Shown here: one piece after another, positions 25,543 to 33,487 of the stretch
How the letters are laid out: every line of letters starts with the position of its first letter
Numbering within the stretch: the first letter of the stretch is position 1
Position numbers and translations under genes: made by a program
Assembly (NCBI RefSeq): GCF_001425405.1
Contig: NZ_LMQP01000001.1
Span: 103,801 to 167,800 of the forward strand
From: Sphingomonas sp. Leaf412
GTDB taxonomy: Bacteria > Pseudomonadota > Alphaproteobacteria > Sphingomonadales > Sphingomonadaceae
DNA length: 64,000 nucleotides
Direction: 5' to 3'
Notes under the pieces: model-generated
Databases searched by the model: none
What the model saw: only the letters and a program-made list of their open reading frames with translations
What the model was told of the DNA's origin: nothing

Positions 25543-27317
25543 GCGGGATGAATCTGTGGCCGATCGGCAATTGCCAGGTGTCGGCGCTGGTCGACGATAC
25601 CGGCCGGTTCGTGTGGGGCTGCGTGCCGCGCGTGGACGGCGACCCGGCCTTTTGCGCCCTGCTCGACCGCGACGATCCGGGTACCGGCTTCTGGTCGATC
25701 GAACTCGACGGCAACGTCCGCACGACGCAGCACTACCTGCGCAACACCGCGATCCTGGTGACACGGCACGAGGATGCGGGCGGGAACGCGGTGGAGGTGG
25801 TGGACTTCTGCCCCCGCTTCATGCGCGACGGCCGCGCCTATCGCCCCACCGCCTTCGCCCGCATCGTCCGCCCGGTATCGGGCAGCCCGCGGATCCGCGT
25901 CGTCGCGCGGGTCGCGACCGACTGGGGGAAGCCGACCGACACGACGCAGGGGTCGAACCACATCCGCTTCCTGATGCGCGACCAGACGTTGCGGCTGACC
26001 ACAGACGCGCCGATCGACCACCTCCGGCTGGAGGATCATTTCCGCATCGAACGTCCGCTGCACTTCTTCCTCGGCCCCGACGAAAGCTTCGCGGGCCGCC
26101 TCGACGATACGATGTCGCAGATGCTGGAACGCACGGCGGAGGAATGGCGCCTGTGGGTCCGCGGCCTCGCGACCCCGCTGGAATGGCAGGACGTCGTCAT
26201 CCGCGCCGCGATCACGCTGAAACTGTGCCAGCACGAACCGACCGGCGCGATCGTCGCCGCGCTGACGACCTCGCTACCCGAACATGCCGATTCGGGCCGC
26301 AACTGGGACTATCGCTACTGCTGGATCCGCGACGCCTATTACACGGTGCAGGCGCTCAACCGCCTCGGCGCGCTGGACGTGCTGGAAGGGTATCTGGGCT
26401 ACCTGCGCAACATCGTCGACGCGTCGAAGGGCGGGCATATCCAGCCGCTGTACGGCGTCGGCGGGGAAGCGACGCTGACGGAGCGGGAGGCGGACACGTT
26501 GCCCGGCTATCGCGGCATGGGGCCGGTGCGCGTCGGCAACCAGGCGTATGAACAGGTGCAGCACGACGCCTACGGCCAGATCGTGCTGTCCAACGTGCAG
26601 GCGTTCTTCGACCACCGCCTGCTGCGCATGGCGACGGTGGCGGACTTCCATTCGCTGGAGGAGGTGGGCGAACGCGCATGGGCGACCTATGACAAGCCCG
26701 ACGCCGGCCTGTGGGAATTGCGGACGAAGGCGCATGTCCACACCTATTCCGCCGCGATGTGCTGGGCCGCCTGCGACCGGCTCGGCAATGCGGCGCAGGT
26801 GCTGGGCCTCGCCGATCGCGCCGCCTTCTGGAACGACCGCGCCGCCACGATGCGCGCCGCGATCGAGGCCGCGGCGTGGCGCCCCGATACGCAGCGCATG
26901 TCCGCGACCTTCGGCGGCGACGATCTGGACGCCAGCATCATCCAGCTGCTCGACCTGCGCTTCCTGGCGCCGGAGGATCGCCGCTTCCGCTCGACCCTGT
27001 ACGCGGTAGAGGAGGGCCTGCGCCGCGAAAGCTTCATGCTGCGCTACGCGACGGAGGATGATTTCGGCCTCCCCCACACCGCGTTCAACGTCTGCACCTT
27101 CTGGCTGATCGAGGCGCTGCACGCCACCGGTCGCACCAACGACGCGCGCGTGCTGTTCGAGGAGATGGTGTCGCGCCGCACCCCCGCGGGGCTGTTGTCG
27201 GAGGATATCGACCCGGCATCGGGCGAATTGTGGGGCAATTATCCGCAGACGTATTCGCTCGTCGGCCTCATCAACTGCGCGGTGATGCTCAGCCGTCCGT
27301 GGACCGCGGTGCGATGA
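25539..27317 (+). CDS. glycoside hydrolase family 15 protein
   Basis: A 592-residue GH15 protein (glucoamylase/trehalase-like). The N-terminal beta-sandwich (about 1-220; LWPIGNCQVSALVDDTGRFVWGCVPR) precedes the (alpha/alpha)6 catalytic barrel. RNWDYRYCWIRDAYYTV contains the first conserved acidic region, and LLSEDIDPASGELWGNYPQTYS the second. There is no signal peptide, so it acts in the cytoplasm. Being encoded between the two trehalose-synthesis enzymes, with overlaps on both sides, it probably hydrolyses trehalose or maltodextrin. Substrate is not decided by sequence. The start at ATG 25539 is chosen by coupling to the otsB stop. Confidence 0.88.
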   Translation: MSGMNLWPIGNCQVSALVDDTGRFVWGCVPRVDGDPAFCALLDRDDPGTGFWSIELDGNVRTTQHYLRNTAILVTRHEDAGGNAVEVVDFCPRFMRDGRAYRPTAFARIVRPVSGSPRIRVVARVATDWGKPTDTTQGSNHIRFLMRDQTLRLTTDAPIDHLRLEDHFRIERPLHFFLGPDESFAGRLDDTMSQMLERTAEEWRLWVRGLATPLEWQDVVIRAAITLKLCQHEPTGAIVAALTTSLPEHADSGRNWDYRYCWIRDAYYTVQALNRLGALDVLEGYLGYLRNIVDASKGGHIQPLYGVGGEATLTEREADTLPGYRGMGPVRVGNQAYEQVQHDAYGQIVLSNVQAFFDHRLLRMATVADFHSLEEVGERAWATYDKPDAGLWELRTKAHVHTYSAAMCWAACDRLGNAAQVLGLADRAAFWNDRAATMRAAIEAAAWRPDTQRMSATFGGDDLDASIIQLLDLRFLAPEDRRFRSTLYAVEEGLRRESFMLRYATEDDFGLPHTAFNVCTFWLIEALHATGRTNDARVLFEEMVSRRTPAGLLSEDIDPASGELWGNYPQTYSLVGLINCAVMLSRPWTAVR

Positions 27318-28705
27318 GCCGCCTCGTCGTCATCTCCAACCGCGTCCAGCAGTTGAACCAGGGCGCCGGCGGCAACCAGGGCGGGCTGGCGGTGGCGTTG
27401 CTGGCGGCGCTGCGCGAACGCGGCGGCGTGTGGTTCGGGTGGAGCGGCGGGACGACCGAAACCTTCGACGGCGCCATCACCTACGAACGCGAAGGGCCGA
27501 CGACGACCGCGGTGATCGACCTGGAAGACCAGGACATCGACGAATATTACAACGGCTTCGCGAACCGGACATTGTGGCCGCTGTTCCACTATCGCGTCGA
27601 CCTGACCGAGTTCGAACGCGACTTCAACAGCGGCTATGCCCGCGTCAACCGCCGCTTCGCCGACACCGTCCGCCCGCTGATCGAGGACGAGGACGTGGTC
27701 TGGGTCCACGATTACCACCTGGTCCCGCTGGGGGAGGAACTGCGCACCCGCGGCGTCACCAACCGCATCGGCTTCTTCCTCCACATCCCCTGGCCGCCGA
27801 CCGACCTGCTGGTATCGCTGCCCAGCCACCGCCGGCTGGTGGAGGCGCTGTTCGCCTACGACGTGGTGGGGTTCCAGACCGCCGACTGGCTGGAGAATTT
27901 CCGCCATTACGTCGTGACGCAACTGGGCGGCACGATCGGCAGCGACGGGCATGTCACCGTCGGCGACCGCACGATCCGCGCCATCCCCGCCCCGATCGGG
28001 ATCGAGACCGCGGAGTTCGAGGCCGCCGCCGCGACGCAGGGCGCCATCTTCGCGCGCGACCGGATGTACATGTCCGCGACGGGGCGCAGCCTGATCGTCG
28101 GCGTCGACCGGCTCGACTATTCGAAGGGCCTGCCCGAACGGTTCGCGGGCTACGAACGCTTCCTCGCCTCGCACCCCGATCGCCGCGGCCTGGTGTACAT
28201 GCTCCAGATCGCGCCGCCCAGCCGCGAGAAGGTGGATACGTATCAGGAGATCCGCGCCACGCTGGACGGCCTGTCGGGCCGCATCAACGGCGAATATGCC
28301 GACATCGACTGGACCCCTTTGCGCTACGTGAACAAGGGGTTTCCCCGCGCGGAGCTGGCGGGCGTGTATCGCGCAGCGCGCATCGCGCTGGTCACGCCGC
28401 TGCGCGACGGCATGAACCTGGTGGCGAAGGAATTCGTCGCCGCGCAGGATCCGCGCGATCCCGGCGTCCTGATCCTGTCGCGCTTCGCGGGCGCCGCGGC
28501 GCAGCTGACCGGGGCGGTGCTGGTGAACCCGCACAGCGCGGAGGAGATGTCCGACGCATTGGCCACCGCGCTGGAAATGCCGCGCGAGGAACGCATCCGC
28601 CGCTGGGAGGTGCTGATCGACAACGTCCGGCGCGAGGACGTCCACTGGTGGTGCGACCTGTTCCTGAACGCGCTGGAGGACGTCCACGTCGGCGAACCCG
28701 CCTGA
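27314..28705 (+). CDS. otsA: trehalose-6-phosphate synthase
   Basis: A 463-residue GT20 glycosyltransferase making trehalose-6-phosphate from UDP-glucose and glucose-6-phosphate. SRLVVISNRVQQ and GGLAVALLAAL form the N-terminal loop. VWVHDYHLVPL, FFLHIPWPPTDLL, GVDRLDYSKGLPERF, and PLRDGMNLVAKEFVAAQ are the classic OtsA motifs. It overlaps the GH15 gene by ATGA. It is followed at 28714 by a hairpin repeat that can end the transcript. Confidence 0.95.
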   Translation: MSRLVVISNRVQQLNQGAGGNQGGLAVALLAALRERGGVWFGWSGGTTETFDGAITYEREGPTTTAVIDLEDQDIDEYYNGFANRTLWPLFHYRVDLTEFERDFNSGYARVNRRFADTVRPLIEDEDVVWVHDYHLVPLGEELRTRGVTNRIGFFLHIPWPPTDLLVSLPSHRRLVEALFAYDVVGFQTADWLENFRHYVVTQLGGTIGSDGHVTVGDRTIRAIPAPIGIETAEFEAAAATQGAIFARDRMYMSATGRSLIVGVDRLDYSKGLPERFAGYERFLASHPDRRGLVYMLQIAPPSREKVDTYQEIRATLDGLSGRINGEYADIDWTPLRYVNKGFPRAELAGVYRAARIALVTPLRDGMNLVAKEFVAAQDPRDPGVLILSRFAGAAAQLTGAVLVNPHSAEEMSDALATALEMPREERIRRWEVLIDNVRREDVHWWCDLFLNALEDVHVGEPA

Positions 28706-28713
28706 TTATTCGT

Positions 28714-28796
28714 GTTCCCGCGAAAGCGGGAACCTAGGGTTACGCAGAACGACGGCCGGCGGCTCTTTCTGCTCTGGGCTCCTGCGTTCGCAGGAG
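28714..28796. repeat. paired REP-like hairpins (BIME-type)
   Basis: Two hairpins face each other: GTTCCCGC-GAAA-GCGGGAAC (28714-28733) followed by CTAGGGTTACGCAG, and CTCCTGC-GTTC-GCAGGAG (28779-28796) preceded by CTGGG. A second pair with the same layout is at 59971-60043, and a related unit at 33388-33405. The pair separates the convergent otsA and MscS genes and may end both transcripts. Confidence 0.6.
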
Positions 28797-28808
28797 CACG
28801 GGCGACCG

Positions 28809-29867
28809 CTACTCCAACATCACCCGCCGCCGCGGCAACGCCTCCGGCATCTCGGCGCGCAGCCACGCCAGCATCGCCTCGCGCACGTCGGCGCGCAGGT
28901 CGAACGCGGTCGATGCATCCTTCGCGGTCATCAGCGCGCGGACCTCGATCGCGTCCGCCTTCATGTCGGTGACCTGAAGGTTGAAGAAACGCCGGTCCCA
29001 GCGCGGATTGGCCTGCACGACCTCGGCCAGCTTCTCCCGCATCCGCGCCACGTCCGTCGCGGGGTCCAGGTGCCAGAACACGCTGCCCAGCAACTGGCTC
29101 GTCTCGCGCGTCCAGTTCTGGAAGCTCTGCTCCAGGAACTTGGCCACCGGCACGACCAGGCGGCGGTCGTCCCACAGCCGGATGACGATGAAGGTCAGCC
29201 GGATCTCCTCGATCCGCCCCCATTCGTTGTCGACGATGACGACGTCGTCCAGCCGGATCGGTTCGGTGAACGCCATCTGGATGCCCGCGATCAGGTTCTT
29301 GAGCGCGGGTTGCGCCGCCGCGCCCACGACCAGGCCGACGATCCCCGCCGACGCCATCAGCGTGACGCCCAGCGTCCGGATGCCCGGCACGCTCAGCAGC
29401 ATCAGGCACAGGGTCACGAACATGATGAACAGGCTGCCGATCCGGCCCAGGATGCCTGCGCGCGTACGGCGGCGGCGCGCGCGCAGATTGTCCTCCACGC
29501 TGATGTCCGCGCGGATCGTCACCACGTCCACCACCGCGCGCCATCCCGCCAGCACCATCCACCCGATCAGCGCCGGGATCGCCAGCCCCGTGATCTGGCG
29601 GAACCACGCCGGTGGCTCCGCATCGGGGTGCAGGAACCGCCCCGCCACCGCGACGCCCACCGCGACCAGGACCCAGCGCAGCGGCGGCGCCATCCGCGCG
29701 ACGATCGCATCGTCCGCGCTGCCGGGGGTCCGCCGCGCGGCATGGGTCGCGATGCGCACGATCGCGACGTGCAGGATCAGCGCGGCCAGGATCGCCGCGG
29801 CGAAGATCGCGGCGTGGCCGGCCACATTGGTCCAGGGGATCGCATCCCAGTCGATTCGTCCGGTCAT
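28809..29867 (-). CDS. MscS family mechanosensitive ion channel
   Basis: A 352-residue membrane protein. Three to five hydrophobic helices fill the first 190 residues. The Gly/Ala-rich pore helix (LMASAGIVGLVVGAAAQPALKNLIAGIQMAF) leads into the beta domain (EPIRLDDVVIVDNEWGRIEEIRLTFIVIRLWDDRRLVVP), which defines MscS. The pore helix and C-terminal alpha/beta part are intact. It opens on membrane tension to release solutes after hypo-osmotic shock. Convergent placement next to the trehalose operon suggests an osmotic-stress neighbourhood. The start MTGRIDWDAIPW is preferred to an ATG three codons upstream. Confidence 0.9.
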   Translation of the reverse strand: MTGRIDWDAIPWTNVAGHAAIFAAAILAALILHVAIVRIATHAARRTPGSADDAIVARMAPPLRWVLVAVGVAVAGRFLHPDAEPPAWFRQITGLAIPALIGWMVLAGWRAVVDVVTIRADISVEDNLRARRRRTRAGILGRIGSLFIMFVTLCLMLLSVPGIRTLGVTLMASAGIVGLVVGAAAQPALKNLIAGIQMAFTEPIRLDDVVIVDNEWGRIEEIRLTFIVIRLWDDRRLVVPVAKFLEQSFQNWTRETSQLLGSVFWHLDPATDVARMREKLAEVVQANPRWDRRFFNLQVTDMKADAIEVRALMTAKDASTAFDLRADVREAMLAWLRAEMPEALPRRRVMLE

Positions 29868-29903
29868 CGCCGCCAACCGAACGGCGGCGCCCGCGGTTCC
29901 CGC

Positions 29904-30374
29904 TTATTCGGCGGCCTGCGCCAGGGCGTCGACGTCGCCCGGCAGCGCCCAGTGCAGGTCGCCCTTGTCCAGCACGCGGCCGTCGTGGCTCATCACCGCG
30001 ACCTGCCGGATCGGACGGCCGTCGCGCACGTCGACCAGGATTGGGAACGCGGGGCATCCGGTTTCCCACCGTTCGCCCCATTGCCGCAACGCGATCATCG
30101 TGGGCAGCAGCGCGAACCCCTTGGGCGTCAGGTTGTAGACGATCTTGCGCCGGTCCTCCGGCACGGACGCGCGCTCCATGATGCCGTGCTCGACGAACCG
30201 CGCCAGCCGGTTGGCCAGGATGTTGCGCGCGATCCCCAGCTCCTGCTGGAATTCCTCGAAATGGTGCAGTCCGTTGAACGCCGCGCGCAGGATCAGGAAC
30301 GCCCAGCGCTCGCCCATCGACTCCAGCGCCGCGGGCAGGCTGCATTCCTTCAGGTTTTCACGCACCTCGCCCAA
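29904..30374 (-). CDS. HxlR family transcriptional regulator
   Basis: A 156-residue winged-helix regulator. CSLPAALESMGERWAFLILRAAFNGLHHFEEFQQELGIARNILANRL...LTPKGFAL is a textbook HxlR domain. TTG 30374 is chosen because GAGGAG lies six bases upstream of it. A frame opening at 30503 would cover the gene's own promoter (-10 at 30443-30448). The C-terminal 50 residues (PILVDVRDGRPIRQVAVMSHDGRVLDKGDL) form an extension seen in a subgroup of the family. It probably represses itself and perhaps the divergent gene through the palindrome at 30463-30478. Members sense quinones, aldehydes or reactive electrophiles. Confidence 0.88.
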   Translation of the reverse strand: MGEVRENLKECSLPAALESMGERWAFLILRAAFNGLHHFEEFQQELGIARNILANRLARFVEHGIMERASVPEDRRKIVYNLTPKGFALLPTMIALRQWGERWETGCPAFPILVDVRDGRPIRQVAVMSHDGRVLDKGDLHWALPGDVDALAQAAE

Positions 30375-30442
30375 CGGCGTCTCCTCGTCCGCAAAAAGGG
30401 TAGCGCCGCGCCCCGATGGCGCAAGCGCAAAAGCCCGTCCCA

Positions 30443-30470
30443 ATAATAGGTTGCAAATCCGTACTCGCAA
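30443..30470 (-). promoter_or_regulatory. promoter of the HxlR gene
   Basis: Read on the minus strand, -35 TTGCGA (30470-30465) and -10 TATTAT (30448-30443) are 16 bases apart. Transcription would begin near 30436, upstream of TTG 30374. The -35 box lies inside the operator-like palindrome. Confidence 0.5.
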
Positions 30471-30496
30471 GTGCGAGTTTCCCCTTGCAACTCGCA
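30463..30496. promoter_or_regulatory. probable HxlR operator
   Basis: ACTCGCA-AG-TGCGAGT (30463-30478) is a perfect seven-base dyad. A third half-site ACTCGCA lies at 30490-30496. The dyad overlaps the -35 box of the HxlR gene and sits between it and the divergent secreted-protein gene, so autorepression and control of both genes is the simple reading. Confidence 0.5.
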
Positions 30497-30545
30497 TCCG
30501 CAATATCTAGGTAGCGATCAGCAACCGACCCCAGGGAGGCTTTCC

Positions 30546-30875
30546 ATGTTCCGCAGCTTCGTTTCCGCCGTCATCACCTCCGCCGCCCTCCTCGCCGCCG
30601 CCGGCGTGCAGGCGCAGACGTCCGGCTATTACGTCGCGACCCCGGCGGCGAAGCCGGCGAAGGATCGCCTCATCACCCGCTCCACCGCGTGGCAGTTGCA
30701 GAACGGCGCCTTCGTCGCCGCCCGCGCGCCGGAGCGCGATCTGGTGCTGTGCCAGCTCGTCGCGCGCGACATCGGCGCGCTGTCCTCGTTCAGCGCGGGC
30801 GGCAAGGCCTATGACGCGGCGCAGCTGGGCAAGTGCAACGGCAAGGCCGCGACGACCGCCGTCGCCAGCAACTGA
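30546..30875 (+). CDS. small secreted protein of unknown function
   Basis: A 109-residue exported protein. AGGGAGG (30533-30539) precedes ATG 30546. The signal peptide is MFRSFVSAVITSAALLAAAGVQAQ. The mature part (about 85 residues) has two Cys (DLVLCQLVAR and LGKCNGK) that could form one disulfide. YYVATPAAKPAKDRLITRSTAWQL and APERDLVLCQLVARDIGALSSF resemble a small family conserved in sphingomonads and Caulobacter (I recall it as CC_3452-like; tentative). It is divergent from the HxlR regulator and may be controlled by it. A rho-independent terminator follows. Confidence 0.75.
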   Translation: MFRSFVSAVITSAALLAAAGVQAQTSGYYVATPAAKPAKDRLITRSTAWQLQNGAFVAARAPERDLVLCQLVARDIGALSSFSAGGKAYDAAQLGKCNGKAATTAVASN

Positions 30876-30926
30876 TTCCCCCCTCCCCCCGGACGCGCCG
30901 CGCGCCCGGCCCTCCTTCCGTCACGA

Positions 30927-30962
30927 TCCCCCGTCGCCCCGCGCGGCGGGGGACGTTTTTTG
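30927..30962 (+). terminator. rho-independent terminator
   Basis: A G/C-rich hairpin (TCCCCC ... GGGGGA) is followed by six T, downstream of the small secreted-protein gene and before the rsh gene. Confidence 0.6.
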
Positions 30963-31011
30963 TTGGCCATTGTTGTTGCAATGCACCGATGCGCCGCCCC
31001 ATGCTGATCCC

Positions 31012-33126
31012 GTGCTGAGACAATACCAGCTGGTCGACCGGGTCCTGGCCTACGACCCGAACGCCGACGAGGCGATGCTGAACCGCGCCTACGTCTTCTC
31101 GGTCAACGCGCACGGGACGCAGAAGCGCGCCAGCGGCGATCCGTATTTCAGCCACCCGATCGAGGTGGCGGGCATCCTGACCGAATTGCGGCTGGACGAC
31201 GAGACGATCGCGACCGCGATCCTGCACGACACGGTGGAGGACACCGTCGCCACGTCGGAGGAGATCGAACGCATCTTCGGCGGCAACGTCGCCCGCCTGG
31301 TCGACGGCGTGACGAAGCTGAGCAAGATCGAGGCGCAGACCGAGAACGAGCGCGCGGCGGAGAATCTGCGCAAGTTCCTGCTGGCGATGTCGGGCGACAT
31401 CCGCGTCCTGCTGGTGAAGCTGGCCGACCGGCTCCACAACATGCGCACGCTCCATCACATCGCGAAGCCGGAGAAGCGCCGCCGCATCGCGAAGGAGACG
31501 ATGGACATCTACGCCCCGCTCGCGGAGCGGATCGGCATGTACGAATTCATGAAGGAGATGCAGACGCTCGCCTTCCGGCAGCTCGAACCCGAGGCGTACG
31601 AATCGATCGATCGCCGGCTGGCGCAATTGCAGGAGGGCGGCGGGGACCGGATCGCGAAGATCGGCTCGGGCCTGAAACTGCTGCTGGCGCGCAGCGGGAT
31701 CGAGGCGGAGGTGTCGGGGCGCGAGAAGCATCCCTTCTCGATCTGGCGCAAGATGCAGGAACGCCACATCAGCTTCGAACAGCTGAGCGACATCATGGCG
31801 TTCCGCGTGCTCGTGCCGACGGAGGAGGATTGCTACCGCGCCTTGGGCCTCGTCCACCGCCGCTGGCCGATGGTGCCCGGCCGGTTCAAGGACTACATCT
31901 CGACCCCCAAGCGCAACGGCTATCGCTCGCTCCACACCAGCGTGATCCACGCCGAGAATCGCCGCATCGAGATCCAGATCCGCACGCCCGAAATGCATGC
32001 GGAGGCGGAATTCGGCCTCGCCGCGCACTGGGCGTACAAGCAGGCGGGCGACCACCGGCCGCCGGTGCAGCCCGACAGCAAGCCCGGCTGGATCGCGGAC
32101 CTGGTCGAGATCCTCGACACCGCCGCCACGCCGGAGGAGCTGCTCGAACACACCCGCATGGCGATGTATCAGGATCGCATCTTCGCCTTCACGCCGAAGG
32201 GGGAGCTGATCCAGCTGCCCAAGGGCGCGACCCCGATCGACTTCGCCTATGCGGTCCACACCGATCTGGGCGATCAGGCGGTGGGGGCGAAGGTGAACGG
32301 CCGCGTCGTGCCGTTGCGGACGGTGCTGGAGAACGGCGACCAGGTGCAGGTGCTGCGCTCGAACGCGCAGGTGCCGCAGGCCAACTGGCTGAACTTCGCG
32401 ATCACCGGAAAGGCGCTGGCCGCGATCCGCCGCCACCTGCGCCATGTGGAGCGCGACGAGCAGGTGACGCTGGGACGCAAATTGTACGACGATATCGTCG
32501 CGCGCCTGCCCGCGACGCTGGGGCCGGGCGCGCTCGACGCCGCGCTGAAACGGATGAACCTGCCCGACGAAGGCGCGCTGATGCAGGCGATCGCGCGCCG
32601 GACGCTGACCGACGGGCAGGTGATGGAGGCGCTGATGCCCGGATCGGCCGCGGCCGAAACCGCGACCGCGCCGCAATCCTCCGCCATCTCGATCAAGGGG
32701 CTGACCGCGGGGGTCGCCTACGAACTGGGCACCTGCTGCCACCCCGTGCCCGGCGACCGCATCGTCGGCTTGCGCCGCCCCGACGCGGGGATCGAGGTGC
32801 ATTCGATCGACTGCGCGACGCTCGCCGATCTCGCCGAGCGGTCGGACGAGGAGACCGACTGGATCGACGTGCAATGGGGCGACAAGACCGAAGGCGCGAC
32901 GGCGCGCATCTCGGTCGAGGTGAAGAACGAACCCGGCGCGCTGGGCGCGCTGGCGACGATCATCGGGCAGCACAAGGCGAACATCATCAACCTGCGCCTC
33001 GACACCCGCGACACGCAATTCCACGCGAACACGATCGACGTCGAGGTCCACGACGCCCACCAGCTCATGCGCCTCCTCGCCGCACTCCGCGCGACCGACG
33101 TGGTGAACGCGGCGGAACGCATCTAG
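31012..33126 (+). CDS. rsh: bifunctional (p)ppGpp synthetase/hydrolase (RelA/SpoT homologue)
   Basis: A 704-residue long Rsh. The HD hydrolase domain (YFSHPIEVA, ILHDTVEDT, KLADRLHNMRTL) is intact. The synthetase domain has RFKDYISTPKRNGYRSLHT with the RxKD form typical of bifunctional enzymes. TGS (IFAFTPKGELIQLPKGATPIDFAYAVHTDLGD), a zinc-finger-like Cys-containing segment (GTCCHPVPGD) and a C-terminal ACT domain follow. GTG 31012 gives the usual LRQYQLVDRV start; there is no in-frame ATG nearby and no clear ribosome site. It sets the stringent response, and in alphaproteobacteria is usually the only such enzyme. Confidence 0.94.
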   Translation: MLRQYQLVDRVLAYDPNADEAMLNRAYVFSVNAHGTQKRASGDPYFSHPIEVAGILTELRLDDETIATAILHDTVEDTVATSEEIERIFGGNVARLVDGVTKLSKIEAQTENERAAENLRKFLLAMSGDIRVLLVKLADRLHNMRTLHHIAKPEKRRRIAKETMDIYAPLAERIGMYEFMKEMQTLAFRQLEPEAYESIDRRLAQLQEGGGDRIAKIGSGLKLLLARSGIEAEVSGREKHPFSIWRKMQERHISFEQLSDIMAFRVLVPTEEDCYRALGLVHRRWPMVPGRFKDYISTPKRNGYRSLHTSVIHAENRRIEIQIRTPEMHAEAEFGLAAHWAYKQAGDHRPPVQPDSKPGWIADLVEILDTAATPEELLEHTRMAMYQDRIFAFTPKGELIQLPKGATPIDFAYAVHTDLGDQAVGAKVNGRVVPLRTVLENGDQVQVLRSNAQVPQANWLNFAITGKALAAIRRHLRHVERDEQVTLGRKLYDDIVARLPATLGPGALDAALKRMNLPDEGALMQAIARRTLTDGQVMEALMPGSAAAETATAPQSSAISIKGLTAGVAYELGTCCHPVPGDRIVGLRRPDAGIEVHSIDCATLADLAERSDEETDWIDVQWGDKTEGATARISVEVKNEPGALGALATIIGQHKANIINLRLDTRDTQFHANTIDVEVHDAHQLMRLLAALRATDVVNAAERI

Positions 33127-33487
33127 CGCCAGCCGGGAGAGGGGACGGTATCGCACCGACAGGAACGCCCGTTCAACGAACAAGCCTGTCCTACACGCCG
33201 CGAACCTCATATGCTTCGCGCCGACCGCTCTTTCCCATCGCCGAACCGATCCACCACCGCGTCCAGCCCACAATACCGCGCCAGCGCCTCAACATTCGCA
33301 ACATTCGCGATTCCCGACGCAGCGAAAACAGTCACTTACGCGATTCGCGATTCACCAGGATGGCGGTCGCCACCGCCCCTCCCTGTGCTCCCGCGAAGGC
33401 GGGAGCCCAGACTGGGTCCCCGCCTTGGGTCCCATCAAAGTATTACTTTGATGGGTGCCCTTCGCGGGGACACACTGACATGGCCAT
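33127..33487. other. 361-base gap: repeat element and one doubtful short ORF
   Basis: Nothing here is supported as a gene. The left half (33200-33360) is less GC-rich than its surroundings and carries tandem ACATTCGC and GCGATTC units. A 42-codon minus-strand frame (GTG at 33335, stop at 33207) looks protein-like (VANVEALARYCGLDAVVDRF) but has no ribosome site. The right half holds the hairpins described at 33388-33471. Confidence 0.4.
33388..33471. repeat. nested palindromic repeat element
   Basis: Hairpin CTCCCGC-GAAG-GCGGGAG (33388-33405) matches the REP-like units at 28714 and 59971. It is followed by a long palindrome: GTCCCCGC (33416-33423) pairs with GCGGGGAC (33464-33471), and inside it CCCATCAAAGTA (33431-33442) pairs perfectly with TACTTTGATGGG (33444-33455) around one base. 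The AT-rich inner arm is unusual for this genome. The element lies downstream of both converging genes. Confidence 0.6.

Noticed and set aside
28714-28733. EcfG-type promoter in the GGGAACC...GGGTT of the repeat after otsA
   Set aside because: The spacing between GGAAC and GTT is far too short, and the sequence is part of the REP-like hairpin.
30375-30503. Longer HxlR protein starting at ATG 30503
   Set aside because: It would include the gene's own -10/-35 boxes and the operator palindrome; TTG 30374 has a good GAGGAG.
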